DNA of 64,000 nt from Deltaproteobacteria bacterium (GCA_018434685.1 JAHDOV010000002.1:154930-218929), one strand, 5' to 3'; numbered from the stretch's first letter, positions 1 to 8,293 are shown. A program made the numbers and translations. Notes: generated from the sequence alone by a model not told the origin.

Positions 1-67
1 ATCTCTCGGCTACATTAGACATAATGAGGCCTGTTCCACCGGTAAGCACAACTTTTCCCTGTATCAT
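1..67 (-). CDS. N-terminus of an SDR/epimerase-like nucleotide-binding protein (cut by window edge)
   Basis: Only the first 22 residues lie in the window. They begin MIQGKVVLTGGTG, a beta-strand followed by a glycine turn, as at the NAD(P)-binding start of extended short-chain dehydrogenases and sugar epimerases. The third glycine of the usual GxxGxxG is replaced by Met, so the family is a guess. The ATG has a good ribosome site (AAAGGGG, 8 nt upstream). It is the last gene of an AT-rich minus-strand group that includes the sulfite reductase-like gene. Confidence 0.5.
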   Translation of the reverse strand, partial: MIQGKVVLTGGTGLIMSNVAER

Positions 68-424
68 AACGATAACCCCTTTCTAGATTCTCTATTTTTG
101 AGTTGGAAGTCTTCCACTCCTTAAAGTGTAACGACGACATAAAACAAAGGCAAAGCAATAATATTTTAAAAACTATAATAAATTTTTATAGCAGTTGGTC
201 TCTTCAGAAAAAAAGCTCCTGTTGTATAAGGATCTTTCTCCCGGTGTATTCGCTACAAAGACCTGTGGGATTTCAGGCACCGAAGGACATAGGTTAAAGC
301 ATGTACTTAATTCGACATTAGTTGAGCTTAAAAGAAGTTTCAGTTCAAACCCATTGTCATGATCGTCTCCTCATTGCAGGTATATAATCATGACGTTATA
401 TTGCTTTTGTTTTAAACAACCCTT
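68..424. other. AT-rich intergenic stretch, no supported gene
   Basis: A 357-nt gap between the epimerase-like start and the 43-residue gene. The only open frame, a plus-strand one of 64 codons at 103-297, has no ribosome site and an unconvincing composition. The stretch is AT-rich with runs of A and T. The minus-strand promoter for the gene at 1-67 should lie in its left part, but no near-consensus box stands out. Confidence 0.5.
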
Positions 425-556
425 TTAGACAAGACCCATGTGGAACGCTTCCCAATAACGCTCAAAACGGCGACAGTCATATTTTAGCTGTGATAATCCA
501 TGAACACCTTGCCTGACTAATGACTCGAGAATTTCTCTTCTGTCTAATCTAATCAT
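425..556 (-). CDS. Small unknown protein, 43 aa
   Basis: An ATG at 556, preceded by an AAAGAG-like ribosome site, opens a 43-codon frame that ends at 425. The product starts MIRLDRREILESLVRQG and continues with a charged, aromatic-rich stretch (LKYDCRRFERYWEAFH), a protein-like amphipathic pattern. It lies 28 nt after the stop of the 82-residue gene and probably shares its transcript. I recognise no family. It could also be the last piece of a longer decayed gene. The support is frame, spacing, ribosome site and composition only. Confidence 0.45.
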   Translation of the reverse strand: MIRLDRREILESLVRQGVHGLSQLKYDCRRFERYWEAFHMGLV

Positions 557-584
557 CTCTTTATCCGTTGATGCATTTATATAA

Positions 585-833
585 TCATGTGATCATGGTC
601 TGCCAGAAAATCTTGTTCTTGATCCCACGGCTCAATTTGATGTATTTCCTGCGCGCCATGTCTGTGGAGGCATAAAGCTCTCCCGGCCTGAGCACGACAT
701 GACGAGCGCAACGTGGATTCGGACATGTTCCCTTAAAGTTGTCTTCGTCCAGCCTGTGCAACTGTACAAAATATTTGGCGTTACACGCTGTATGCTCATA
801 GAAGGCACCATCTATTCCTTTCATCACAGCCAT
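585..833 (-). CDS. Small unknown Cys/His-containing protein, 82 aa
   Basis: The ATG at 833 follows a very strong ribosome site (AGGAGGAGG, 4 nt away). The 82-residue product holds an H14-x2-C17 pair and a C37-PNPR-C42 pair, which could form a zinc site, then a basic C-terminus. I do not recognise the family. It lies 85 nt downstream of the siroheme/ferredoxin gene on the same strand, so co-transcription is likely, perhaps with a role in sulfite/nitrite metabolism or redox regulation. That role is inference from position only. Confidence 0.6.
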   Translation of the reverse strand: MAVMKGIDGAFYEHTACNAKYFVQLHRLDEDNFKGTCPNPRCARHVVLRPGELYASTDMARRKYIKLSRGIKNKIFWQTMIT

Positions 834-918
834 GATTCCTCCTCCTTTTAAAAATCCCTATCGATTCGTGTATCAGCGTGACCATGTTTGCAACTGCCTG
901 CCCAAAAACAGAATGGGT

Positions 919-1791
919 TCATGTAGTTCTTTGGCTGTACAGATTCATCAAGGCAGCTTCTGCGCTTTCGATGCCAATCCTATTGATGGTCTCTCCGAAT
1001 CTTTCACCGGGTTTCGCATTATTTTCGTAAAAGGCTATAATTATATTGGTAACTACCATAGCTTCTCCTATGGATAGTATCTCCCCTACACGTTCTCCAA
1101 TTCTGTATTTTTTGCCGAACTTGCCGCCTATGAACAGGATAACACCTTGCTTTTTTTTTGTGATAGCTTTTACCGGACAGTTGTTTATACATTTACCGCA
1201 ATGAATGCACTTGGCATCATTGATACGAATCTTAGCGTCTACTTTTTCAATCGCTACGGAGGGACAGATATCTATACATGCAAAACATCCCTCACACAGA
1301 CTTTCTTCAAGCTGCGGCATGCATTGTCCCATAAAACCAAGGTCATTTAACTGTACTTTCGCACAATTATTGGGACAACCGGCAATCCCCATTTTAAACT
1401 TAGACGGGAGCTTCTTTCCAAAATAATCTGCATCCAGCATACTGCAAAGTCTTTGGGTATTTATCAGACCATGGGTACATATTGTGCCTTTACACGCCAC
1501 AATTGCTCGAACAGTAGGGCCGGTCCCGCCAGGTTTAAGATCAATTTTTTCCACCGCATCCTTTACTTTTTCAAGGTCTTCCATTTTTACCCAGGGAATT
1601 TCGATGCCCAAACGTGTGGTAAGGCCGACATAGCCTCGTGCATATTTATTTGCGACATCAGATAATCCAAGCATCTGCTCAGCGGTAATATTTCCTGCCA
1701 GAATTTTAAGACGGATGGTAAAATATTCTCCTTCCTGCTGTTTTATAAACCCTTGCTTTTTTAATTGGTCCAGATCGACTTTAGGCATCAT
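919..1791 (-). CDS. Sulfite/nitrite reductase-like siroheme protein with 2x[4Fe-4S] ferredoxin domain (AsrC-like)
   Basis: The 290-residue product starts with a ferredoxin-like half-domain of the nitrite/sulfite reductase family (residues about 20-90). The siroheme-[4Fe-4S] ligands follow: C100 and C105, then C139 and C143 (CPNNC). A ferredoxin insert has two full cluster motifs, C166/C169/C172/C176 and C195/C198/C201/C205. This layout matches AsrC-type and small anaerobic sulfite reductases that reduce sulfite or nitrite with six electrons. The first ligand pair is C-x4-C, where C-x5-C is more usual. The start is one of two adjacent ATGs after an AGGAG site. No asrA or asrB lies beside it, so the electron donor is unknown. 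The gene is AT-richer than most of the window. Confidence 0.85.
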   Translation of the reverse strand: MMPKVDLDQLKKQGFIKQQEGEYFTIRLKILAGNITAEQMLGLSDVANKYARGYVGLTTRLGIEIPWVKMEDLEKVKDAVEKIDLKPGGTGPTVRAIVACKGTICTHGLINTQRLCSMLDADYFGKKLPSKFKMGIAGCPNNCAKVQLNDLGFMGQCMPQLEESLCEGCFACIDICPSVAIEKVDAKIRINDAKCIHCGKCINNCPVKAITKKKQGVILFIGGKFGKKYRIGERVGEILSIGEAMVVTNIIIAFYENNAKPGERFGETINRIGIESAEAALMNLYSQRTT

Positions 1792-1953
1792 GCTATTCTC
1801 CTTGCTATAAATAATGATTCTCTACACAAGTTCCCTTATGATATCGTCTCGTATCTTAGGTAAGCGCCACGATTGTATTGCTGAGCCCAGTATCGATACG
1901 TCCAGTTTGAACGTAAAGGAGATATAACGCATAGGCAAAACAATAAATTTTTA

Positions 1954-2225
1954 TTAAGTATAATGATATTTTATAATTTCAGGGTCTTTAAGACACTCCA
2001 GGTGCTTTTGAATCTCCTTTGGATAGCTGCCCCTTTTGAACAATTCTTCCTGCTCGGCAACAATACGCTTACATAGAGTGCTTGTATTTAGGGCATATCA
2101 AGGTTTTGTATCGCACGTAATCTGTCACGATCTCTTTTCTGCAGAAAAATCGACAGCCGTTCACTGCATGCATTATCTCCGGGATCATCAACGGGCATTG
2201 TATAAACAGATTCAACTATCTGCAT
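1954..2225 (-). pseudogene. Frameshifted remnant of a small charged protein (about 90 codons)
   Basis: Reading from the ATG at 2225 gives MQIVESVYTMPVDDPG and on to RDRLRAIQNLD, ending at a TAA at 2090-2088. Shifting one base near 2097 opens a second frame, YALNTSTLCKRIVAEQEELF, which runs to a TAA at 1954. Both halves are charged and helix-like and join naturally, and the total length of 272 nt is one base off a multiple of three. I take it as a gene with one indel. A sequencing error or a programmed shift is possible, though no slippery heptamer is visible. The family is not recognised. Confidence 0.4.
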
Positions 2226-2400
2226 GAGATCCGCTTTTGATTTTCATCAAAGACCGTCCTTGTGCTCGTGCTATTTTCAATCGCGGTGGATAAATTATGT
2301 TTTCGAAACATATTCTATAAAAACAGACCTTACGGCGGACCATCCCGAAAATATATTTGTCTGGAAATATTAAAAAAGAGTCAAAAAGAAATGTGGTGCC

Positions 2401-3528
2401 CTAAGTATTCTTTCCCCCGTAGATGAACCACGTAATGGGCATCCTGAGACTCACCGGCAATGGATATGAATCCACATACCCCACCTTCAGGATAAACTGG
2501 ACTGGCATCTTCATACCGAGTTCCTGAGATATCTGGAATCTCCAGGGTTCTTCCTCCAAGGCCTGGGTCATGGGATACAGGGCGATCATCCTTTCCCTCA
2601 CCCCGAGAAACATCTTTTCAAAGCGTCTCCCGGTCTCGATCAGGGATGCCGTCTGCGAGTCGTCACTGGAGATGGCAATCCATCCTGCCCCTCCCGTTAC
2701 CCGTTGTGCGATCATATCCAGGGTCGTTTGGCGAAAGCTCTCCTTCATTACGGTCTGCACGCTGTAAAAGTGACGCACATACCAGTTGGCAAGACCGTGT
2801 ATCTCCATGCCCGCAGGGGTCAGCCCGGTGCGGAATTTCCGTGCATCACGGTCGGACCACCTGATCCAGTCTGCCAGTTCCTCCTGCGCAGCATCCCGAT
2901 ATGCCTGCTTGCGATTGGCTTCCATCGTAGCCCCGGCAATCAGGTCCGCTTCGCGAGAGCCGACAGGGAAATAACGAACATATTTCGTAAATGCTTTGAG
3001 ATAGTTACGGTCTTCAGGACTGAGTTCCTCAGTGAGATACGAACTTCTCACGGTTCTTCTCGACGTTATCCTCTCCAGGGGATACTCCTGCCTCTGTGAC
3101 TTTTCAAGCCTGACATCGAGCAGTCTGGTATCTTTCGGGTCTCTTGCAATGACCTTGTATGACACCCTGTATCCATAATACCCGGCTGCGGTAATGAGAT
3201 TTTCGAGGAAGGCTCCTATGGACAGGAGAAGTTCCCGGTTGTCAGGGTCCACTGCCGGCAGCCACCTGTCCCTGTCGGATCCAATGATAAACCGGTGGGG
3301 TTCATGGACCGTGATTGTCCAAGGCTGGGCGTTGTGCCCGCTGGGTGCAAGCGATGCCAGGTGAAGGATCAGAATCTCATCATCACTGAGAGAATCTCCA
3401 AGAAATTGACGCTCTGAGGGCAGGGAGAACTGCCTTCTCACTTCGCCGGAACAGCCTGTCATCAGGGGCATAAGAGATGCCCCGGCCAGACAAGTACCGG
3501 TTCTTACCAGAAATTCCCGCCTGTTCAT
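2401..3528 (-). CDS. Acg-family nitroreductase-like Tat lipoprotein
   Basis: 375 residues. The N-terminus is a twin-arginine signal (NRREFLV) with a hydrophobic stretch and a lipobox-like MTGC ending at C26, so the protein is probably exported folded and anchored by lipid. The mature part carries nitroreductase-fold signatures, ASLAPSGHNAQPW near residue 57 and a later RRTVRSSY motif, as in Acg-type FMN-binding proteins. Members bind or sequester flavin; enzymatic activity is often unproven. A GAGGTGG ribosome site precedes the ATG. It stands alone, with the same-strand diguanylate cyclase 168 nt upstream. Confidence 0.75.
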   Translation of the reverse strand: MNRREFLVRTGTCLAGASLMPLMTGCSGEVRRQFSLPSERQFLGDSLSDDEILILHLASLAPSGHNAQPWTITVHEPHRFIIGSDRDRWLPAVDPDNRELLLSIGAFLENLITAAGYYGYRVSYKVIARDPKDTRLLDVRLEKSQRQEYPLERITSRRTVRSSYLTEELSPEDRNYLKAFTKYVRYFPVGSREADLIAGATMEANRKQAYRDAAQEELADWIRWSDRDARKFRTGLTPAGMEIHGLANWYVRHFYSVQTVMKESFRQTTLDMIAQRVTGGAGWIAISSDDSQTASLIETGRRFEKMFLGVRERMIALYPMTQALEEEPWRFQISQELGMKMPVQFILKVGYVDSYPLPVSLRMPITWFIYGGKNT

Positions 3529-3696
3529 GGCTTTTTTCCACCTCTTCCCCGTCGATTCGTATGATAGTGCACACAGTCGACATCGTCCTTACCAACGGTG
3601 ACGCCTTAAAGGAGAGTCTACCACGCTTGTGCAGGAAAATTAAGGGGGTTGAAGAGAAAGTAAAGGCCGGATCGCTCACAGCTGCATCCCGGTGCC

Positions 3697-4911
3697 TCAG
3701 GCGATCAGCCGGTTCCGCCCTTCCTTCTTTGCCCGGTACAGGGCCTTGTCCGCTGCCTTGAGCACGTCCTGGGGCTTCGTATGAGTCTCATCCCTGGTGG
3801 CCATGCCGATGCTCACGGTTACCGACACCTGTTTGGGGGACTTTCTCCTGGCCCTGGGTTTCCTGGGTTTCCGTATGGGCCTGAGCCTCCCGCGCAGCGT
3901 AAATCCCGTGGAGGCCACACCCTTTCTCAGTTCCTCGAGGTGATGGGCCGCGTCATCCGCATGTCTCCCGGGAAAGATCACGGTGAATTCCTCTCCTCCA
4001 TACCGGTAGGCCCTGCCCCCGCCCGATACCTCCGAGAGTTTTGCTGCCACCATGCGCAGGACCTGGTCTCCCACATCATGTCCGTGGCGGTCATTGAACT
4101 TCTTGAAATGGTCGATGTCGAGCATGGCCAGGGTGTAGCGGCTGCCCAGCTTCAGCAAGTCCTCCTTCAATGCCCTGCGCGCAGGCAACCCGGTGAGTTC
4201 GTCCCTGAATGCCATGGCATACGAGGCCTCGATCATGGAAACGAGCAGGATCAGCCCTGCCGTGGCGAAGTAGAAATCCCACCGCAGCCACGATCCGCCG
4301 GACAGGAGGCCGGCAAGACAGCTTGCCAGCGCCCAGAAGAAGCCGCTCTCCTTCGCCCCCTGGTTCCTGATGAACCGGAACCCCACGATGACAAATGCAA
4401 GGCAGAAGGAAGCCATGGCCGGCTGCGAGAGGGCACCGGCAGACAGAACCTTCCAGCCGGTAAAGGGCTGACCGAGGTACACAGGCAGGTACCCCGGTTT
4501 CATGGTCAGGAAAAAGGCCACGACCGCAGGCTGCAGGGCTATGAGCAGGATACGGATGATCCCGTGGATGGTGAGAAGGCCCCGTTCCTTCATGAGACAC
4601 AAGGCGGCAAGGTTGAGCGGCAGGAGGACGGCAACGGCGTCGAAGATCCCCCTATAGAGGGTTGCACCAGCGGGCGGCGTGCTCCCGATATACATGAGGG
4701 CCCTGTCCGAAACTGCCAGGACAACGGCTGCAAACACCAGCGAACTCCGGTTGAAGCGCCACCCGATCAGTACTGCACAGGCCAGGACGATGTATGGATA
4801 GACACCGAGGATCTCGGGAAGCGATGCGGCAATCCCCTCGCGGTGAACGACAAAGAGGGCTGCCAGAAAGAGTATGCCCCCGGGCATGAAAAAAGAAAGG
4901 AATCTCTTCAC
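3697..4911 (-). CDS. Membrane-bound diguanylate cyclase (GGDEF)
   Basis: Chosen start is the GTG at 4911, which has a GGAGG site 8 nt upstream; a TTG at 4986 in the same frame has none. The product has 404 residues: about seven hydrophobic segments (roughly 1-235), then a GGDEF domain with the metal-binding LDIDHFK and the active-site GGEEF at about 305-309. It should make c-di-GMP from two GTP at the inner membrane. A very basic insert (RGRLRPIRKPRKPRARRK, about 340-357) interrupts the domain before the VSVTVSIG strand. No RxxD inhibitory site is obvious. Confidence 0.9.
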   Translation of the reverse strand: MKRFLSFFMPGGILFLAALFVVHREGIAASLPEILGVYPYIVLACAVLIGWRFNRSSLVFAAVVLAVSDRALMYIGSTPPAGATLYRGIFDAVAVLLPLNLAALCLMKERGLLTIHGIIRILLIALQPAVVAFFLTMKPGYLPVYLGQPFTGWKVLSAGALSQPAMASFCLAFVIVGFRFIRNQGAKESGFFWALASCLAGLLSGGSWLRWDFYFATAGLILLVSMIEASYAMAFRDELTGLPARRALKEDLLKLGSRYTLAMLDIDHFKKFNDRHGHDVGDQVLRMVAAKLSEVSGGGRAYRYGGEEFTVIFPGRHADDAAHHLEELRKGVASTGFTLRGRLRPIRKPRKPRARRKSPKQVSVTVSIGMATRDETHTKPQDVLKAADKALYRAKKEGRNRLIA

Positions 4912-5215
4912 CCCACAAACCTCCCCAGCACCTGTATTCTGAATAATTTTCCGTTCCTTGCCTCTCTTACGGTAATCTATCCGCAAGACTTTACACCCTT
5001 GAAGAGGTATGCCGCCTGAGCGCTGCGAACTCTCACCAATGCTTCCTCCACAGCCGGTGAGACAACCAGGTCCCTGCCGGATGCACCTCGCTCCGGCAAG
5101 CCGCGGGGCATGACATCCCCCGGCAGAACACTATCTTGTTGAACACACCTGCACTTCTCCTGTACATTCAATAAAATCTGCACCGAATCCAAGAGCAGGC
5201 AAGGAGAACGGTTGG
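4912..5215. other. Divergent intergenic region, no gene seen
   Basis: A 304-nt gap between the divergently transcribed diguanylate cyclase and 2-hydroxyacid dehydrogenase genes. It must hold both promoters. A TTGAAC near 5140 is a possible -35 for the plus-strand gene but has no strong -10 partner. The open frames here overlap the coding genes and have no ribosome sites. Confidence 0.4.
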
Positions 5216-6196
5216 GTGGATGTCTATTTTTACGAGGCCTTTGCCGAAGAGGTCGAGGCACTTATGAGATATCTTCCGCCGCAGGTACGTGCGGGGTTTT
5301 GCCCTGACACGATCCAGGAAAGCCGCCACGACAGACCCCCTGCCCGGCTCATCAGCATAAGGACCCAGTCCGTCATCCCTAAGGACTGGGGGGCAGAGGT
5401 CACCGGGATTCTCACGCGCAGCACGGGATTCGATCACCTCAAGACGTTCCTCGGCGCATGCACCAATCCCGTTGCCTGCGGGTATCTGCCGCTGTACTGC
5501 AGCCGGTCGGTGGCAGAGCAGGCCATGCTCCTGTGGATGAGCCTGCTGCGAAGGCTCCCCCGGCAGGTACACAACTTCAGGACCTTCAACCGGGACGGCC
5601 TGACCGGGCACGAATGCTTAGGCAAGGTGCTCCTTGTCGTGGGAGTCGGGAACATCGGAAGCGAAATCTGCCGGATCGGCCGGGCGCTGGGCATGGAGGT
5701 GCTCGGCGTGGATATCGTTCAGCGCCATCTTGATATCCCCTACGTGTCCATCGAAGAGGGTCTGCGCAGGGCATCTGTCGTCGTGTGCGCCATGAATCTC
5801 ACCGAAGACAACCGCGGCTACTTCCACACCGGCCTCCTGAAGAAGGCACAACCAGGGCTGATCTTCGTGAATATCGCCCGGGGGGAGCTCTCTCCGTCGC
5901 AGGACCTCCTGCAGCTCCTTGACGAGAACCACCTCCTTGGCGTGGGTCTTGACGTGTATGCTAACGAGAGTGAACTGGCGGTCTGCCTGCGTACCGGCAG
6001 AAAGAGCGAGGACCGCGAGGTTCAGGCAACGCTTCAGCTCTCCACACGGAGCGCGGTCATCCTCACCCCGCACAACGCCTTCAATACCGCCGAGGCCCTG
6101 GAGAGAAAGGCCGGTCAGAGCATCGAGCAGATCGAACACTTTCTTGCCAACAAGAGCTTCATCTGGCCGGTGCCGTCTGCGATGAATGGCGAATAG
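5216..6196 (+). CDS. D-isomer-specific 2-hydroxyacid dehydrogenase
   Basis: 326 residues from a GTG with an AAGGAG site 9 nt upstream. The NAD-binding domain is clear: VVGVGNIGSE at 141-150, followed by an acidic residue (D166) that favours NAD. The catalytic residues fit the family: Arg in NIARGEL, an acidic residue in DVYANE, and His in TPHNAF. Such enzymes interconvert a 2-oxo acid and a D-2-hydroxy acid. The N-terminal substrate domain is divergent, so the substrate cannot be assigned. It is monocistronic and converges on the NUDIX gene; a terminator-like hairpin lies between. Confidence 0.85.
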   Translation: MDVYFYEAFAEEVEALMRYLPPQVRAGFCPDTIQESRHDRPPARLISIRTQSVIPKDWGAEVTGILTRSTGFDHLKTFLGACTNPVACGYLPLYCSRSVAEQAMLLWMSLLRRLPRQVHNFRTFNRDGLTGHECLGKVLLVVGVGNIGSEICRIGRALGMEVLGVDIVQRHLDIPYVSIEEGLRRASVVVCAMNLTEDNRGYFHTGLLKKAQPGLIFVNIARGELSPSQDLLQLLDENHLLGVGLDVYANESELAVCLRTGRKSEDREVQATLQLSTRSAVILTPHNAFNTAEALERKAGQSIEQIEHFLANKSFIWPVPSAMNGE

Positions 6197-6221
6197 GCCT
6201 TTGCCGGGGAGCCGACTTCGT

Positions 6222-6250
6222 CACAACCCCAGAGGTGGGTGTCTTTTTTT
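6222..6250 (+). terminator. Rho-independent terminator after the 2-hydroxyacid dehydrogenase
   Basis: About 25 nt after the stop codon, CACAACCC and GGGTGT form a six-pair stem with one bulged A and a loop of about seven, followed at once by seven T residues. Position and U-tract fit an intrinsic terminator for the plus-strand gene. Confidence 0.5.
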
Positions 6251-6308
6251 CCTTCTGCCTTCTGCCTGAGATCCTGCTCTATCGGGCTCGATCTGCCTTC
6301 TGCCTCGG
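6251..6308. repeat. Imperfect direct repeats of TTCTGCC
   Basis: The unit CTTCTGCCTTCTGCCT occurs at 6252 and again, slightly changed, at 6293, about 40 nt apart, in the convergent gap between two genes. The unit is a short tandem of TTCTGCC. It is non-coding and resembles the dispersed low-complexity intergenic repeats of some anaerobic bacteria. I see no function. Confidence 0.4.
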
Positions 6309-6324
6309 TTCTCGAGCATCGTGA

Positions 6325-7338
6325 CTATGACTGACTCATATACCCGGCTGCCAGGTAATAGTTGATCCTGTCGTAGTAGAAGATGATCCTGTTGTTGAGC
6401 TCGACGGTCGAGTAGATCTCGAGCGGGGAGGAGAGAAATTTCTTTTTGACCACATGCATCCAGATATGCTTCCTGCTCAGCGCCATGACATTGAGGATAT
6501 CCGGCAGCGGGATGCCCAGACGCCTGAAGTCTTTGCCCGTATCCGTAAACCTGATGAAATCCAGCGAGTTCTTCCTGCCGCGCAGGGCGTTTCTGACTCC
6601 CTTGAGGACCGCCTTGTTGAACCTGACAAAAAAGTCCAGGTGCTGCACTATGCCCGGTATCCCGTTTCTCACCTCGCGGGACCACTCCCGGGTTATCTCC
6701 GCAGAGTCCTTCTCAATGATCTTGACGAGCATGTTCGACAGCAATGTTTTCTGTCCGTGGGTTTCACCCGGGAAATCTTCCACGGATTCGATCTCCGGGA
6801 AGAGCTGCCTGAACGAATCGATCATGGCCCAGGAGTCCCGGTAGTAGTCGATATAGATCTGCACGGCCTTCTGGTTTGATGACCACGCAAGCGGCGGAAG
6901 ATCGAATATGGGGAAGAACCGTGCCTCATCCGCATCGTCACCCGCCCGCAGCGTGCCTCCTGTGTGTCTCACCTCATAGGTGATGATGGCGAGGCTGCCG
7001 TAAAAGTAATTATCCACCGTATCCACATCGACAAGCCTGACAATCTCGCCGTGAAGGCCGGTCTCCTCCTCGAGCTCCCGCAGGGCTGCCTCCCTGACCT
7101 CTTCGTCCGCCTCGGCGAATCCGATAGGCAGGCACCACATGTCTCGGTACGGATCTCTCTTTCGTTTTACGAGCAGGACCTCCCTGTCTTCGTTCACCAC
7201 GATGCTGCTCGCGATGGGCAGGGGATTTTCATAAAAGATAGTGCTGCAGTGCATGCAGAAATCCCGGACCTTCCCCTCCATCTCCCTTTGCACGATCTGG
7301 CTTGCACAGTATGGACAGTAGATTCTGGGCTTCTTCAT
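6325..7338 (-). CDS. Zinc-ribbon NUDIX hydrolase with RsbRD-like helical C-terminal domain
   Basis: 337 residues from the ATG at 7338, which overlaps the stop of the methyltransferase gene (ATGA), so the two are translationally coupled. The N-terminus has a zinc ribbon (C8/C11 and C28/C31) as in NudC-like and related NUDIX proteins. A complete NUDIX box starts at G73 and ends at GL95 with REL and EE in place. Such enzymes hydrolyse nucleoside diphosphates linked to another group. The last 140 residues are not NUDIX. They form a helical region beginning LLSNMLVKIIEKDSAE and ending in DRINYYLAAGY, resembling RsbRD-type sensor N-terminal domains. The substrate is unknown. Confidence 0.85.
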   Translation of the reverse strand: MKKPRIYCPYCASQIVQREMEGKVRDFCMHCSTIFYENPLPIASSIVVNEDREVLLVKRKRDPYRDMWCLPIGFAEADEEVREAALRELEEETGLHGEIVRLVDVDTVDNYFYGSLAIITYEVRHTGGTLRAGDDADEARFFPIFDLPPLAWSSNQKAVQIYIDYYRDSWAMIDSFRQLFPEIESVEDFPGETHGQKTLLSNMLVKIIEKDSAEITREWSREVRNGIPGIVQHLDFFVRFNKAVLKGVRNALRGRKNSLDFIRFTDTGKDFRRLGIPLPDILNVMALSRKHIWMHVVKKKFLSSPLEIYSTVELNNRIIFYYDRINYYLAAGYMSQS

Positions 7339-8207
7339 GTGATTGCATCCCGGCCATATGGCCTGAAACACCTGAATATGGCATCGTCCTTCGTGATGAT
7401 TATCTCCCCGTTTACCCGTGCATGGTCTGTCAGAACCCGGTGAAGACACAACAGCATATCATCGACTCTATGAGCATACTTCTCTGAAACGTCTTTTAAA
7501 ATCAAGTGTTTTTTCTTGTCCAGATAATCGACGCAGTCGTTGAGGTGATCCAGGGGGAACACGAGGGTGTTCGGGTAGACGATCTTCTCCACCTGCGCAA
7601 AATGAGGCCTGAGCATCTCCTGCCCGTTCTCAAGGGAGAAGGCCTTGAGCAGCTGAGTTATCATGACCTCGTCAGGTGGCGAAAGCCCTATCATCTCCAT
7701 GCATCCGGGGATGAAGGCAGTGACCTCCTGGAGGGAGCGCCTGCTGTGGGTAATGGCGATACAGACTCCGCCGGGCGAGAGGATCCGGGCGATGTGTGGT
7801 ATGAGGTGCGGGAAAAAATACAGGCTGTAGCAGGCAATGACGAGGTCATAGCTGCCATCGGCCATCCCGGTTATACTGCCGGCGTCTGCCTGCATGAACC
7901 GCCCCGAGTAGCCGATAGACCTGGCAATATCCTCGAAGGCCTGCTTATTGTCCCCGTTGACGATATCCATGCCCTGGATGTACGCATCTTCAGGGAGTCT
8001 GCCCATGAGCTTTTCGGTGAAGAACCCGTACCCGCACCCGAGATCAAGGACGCGCCGCGCACAGCCGAGATCCAGGCCGCTCAGTGCCAGGTCCCTGATA
8101 TCTAGACGATTGAGGGCATACTCCCGGATGATATGCCTGGTGCGCCGCTGGTTCTCTATACGTTCGTACGTGTTTCGGATATCCTTAGGCGAATAGAGCA
8201 CTGTCAT
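7335..8207 (-). CDS. Class I SAM-dependent methyltransferase
   Basis: 290 residues. Motif I is VLDLGCGYGFF at about 53-63, with an acidic post-I residue (QGMDIVNGD), motif II in DLVIACYSLYFF and motif III around LSPGGV. This is the ubiquinone/menaquinone-type methyltransferase-like fold, but no substrate can be assigned. The last 110 residues are family-specific and end with a predicted helical region. Its stop overlaps the start of the NUDIX gene, so the two products are probably made together and may act in one pathway. Confidence 0.85.
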   Translation of the reverse strand: MTVLYSPKDIRNTYERIENQRRTRHIIREYALNRLDIRDLALSGLDLGCARRVLDLGCGYGFFTEKLMGRLPEDAYIQGMDIVNGDNKQAFEDIARSIGYSGRFMQADAGSITGMADGSYDLVIACYSLYFFPHLIPHIARILSPGGVCIAITHSRRSLQEVTAFIPGCMEMIGLSPPDEVMITQLLKAFSLENGQEMLRPHFAQVEKIVYPNTLVFPLDHLNDCVDYLDKKKHLILKDVSEKYAHRVDDMLLCLHRVLTDHARVNGEIIITKDDAIFRCFRPYGRDAIT

Positions 8208-8263
8208 GCCGGTACCTTTACCATGAACATCCGGGGTCCTTTCTCAAACCAGCCATTAATGAC

Positions 8264-8293
8264 TTGCCTGCCGTATGGAGTGACGGGTACAAT
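8264..8293 (+). promoter_or_regulatory. Sigma-70-like promoter of the HTH-ferredoxin gene
   Basis: TTGCCT (8264-8269) and TACAAT (8288-8293) are separated by 18 nt and lie about 40 nt upstream of the ATG at 8334, in an AT-rich leader that ends in a strong AAGGAGGG ribosome site. Four of six bases match at -35 and five of six at -10. Confidence 0.4.

Noticed and set aside
2036..2227. 63-codon plus-strand frame
   Set aside because: It is antisense to the frameshifted remnant and has no ribosome site.
3781..5019. 412-codon plus-strand frame
   Set aside because: It is antisense to the diguanylate cyclase with GGEEF and membrane segments; composition is unlike a protein.
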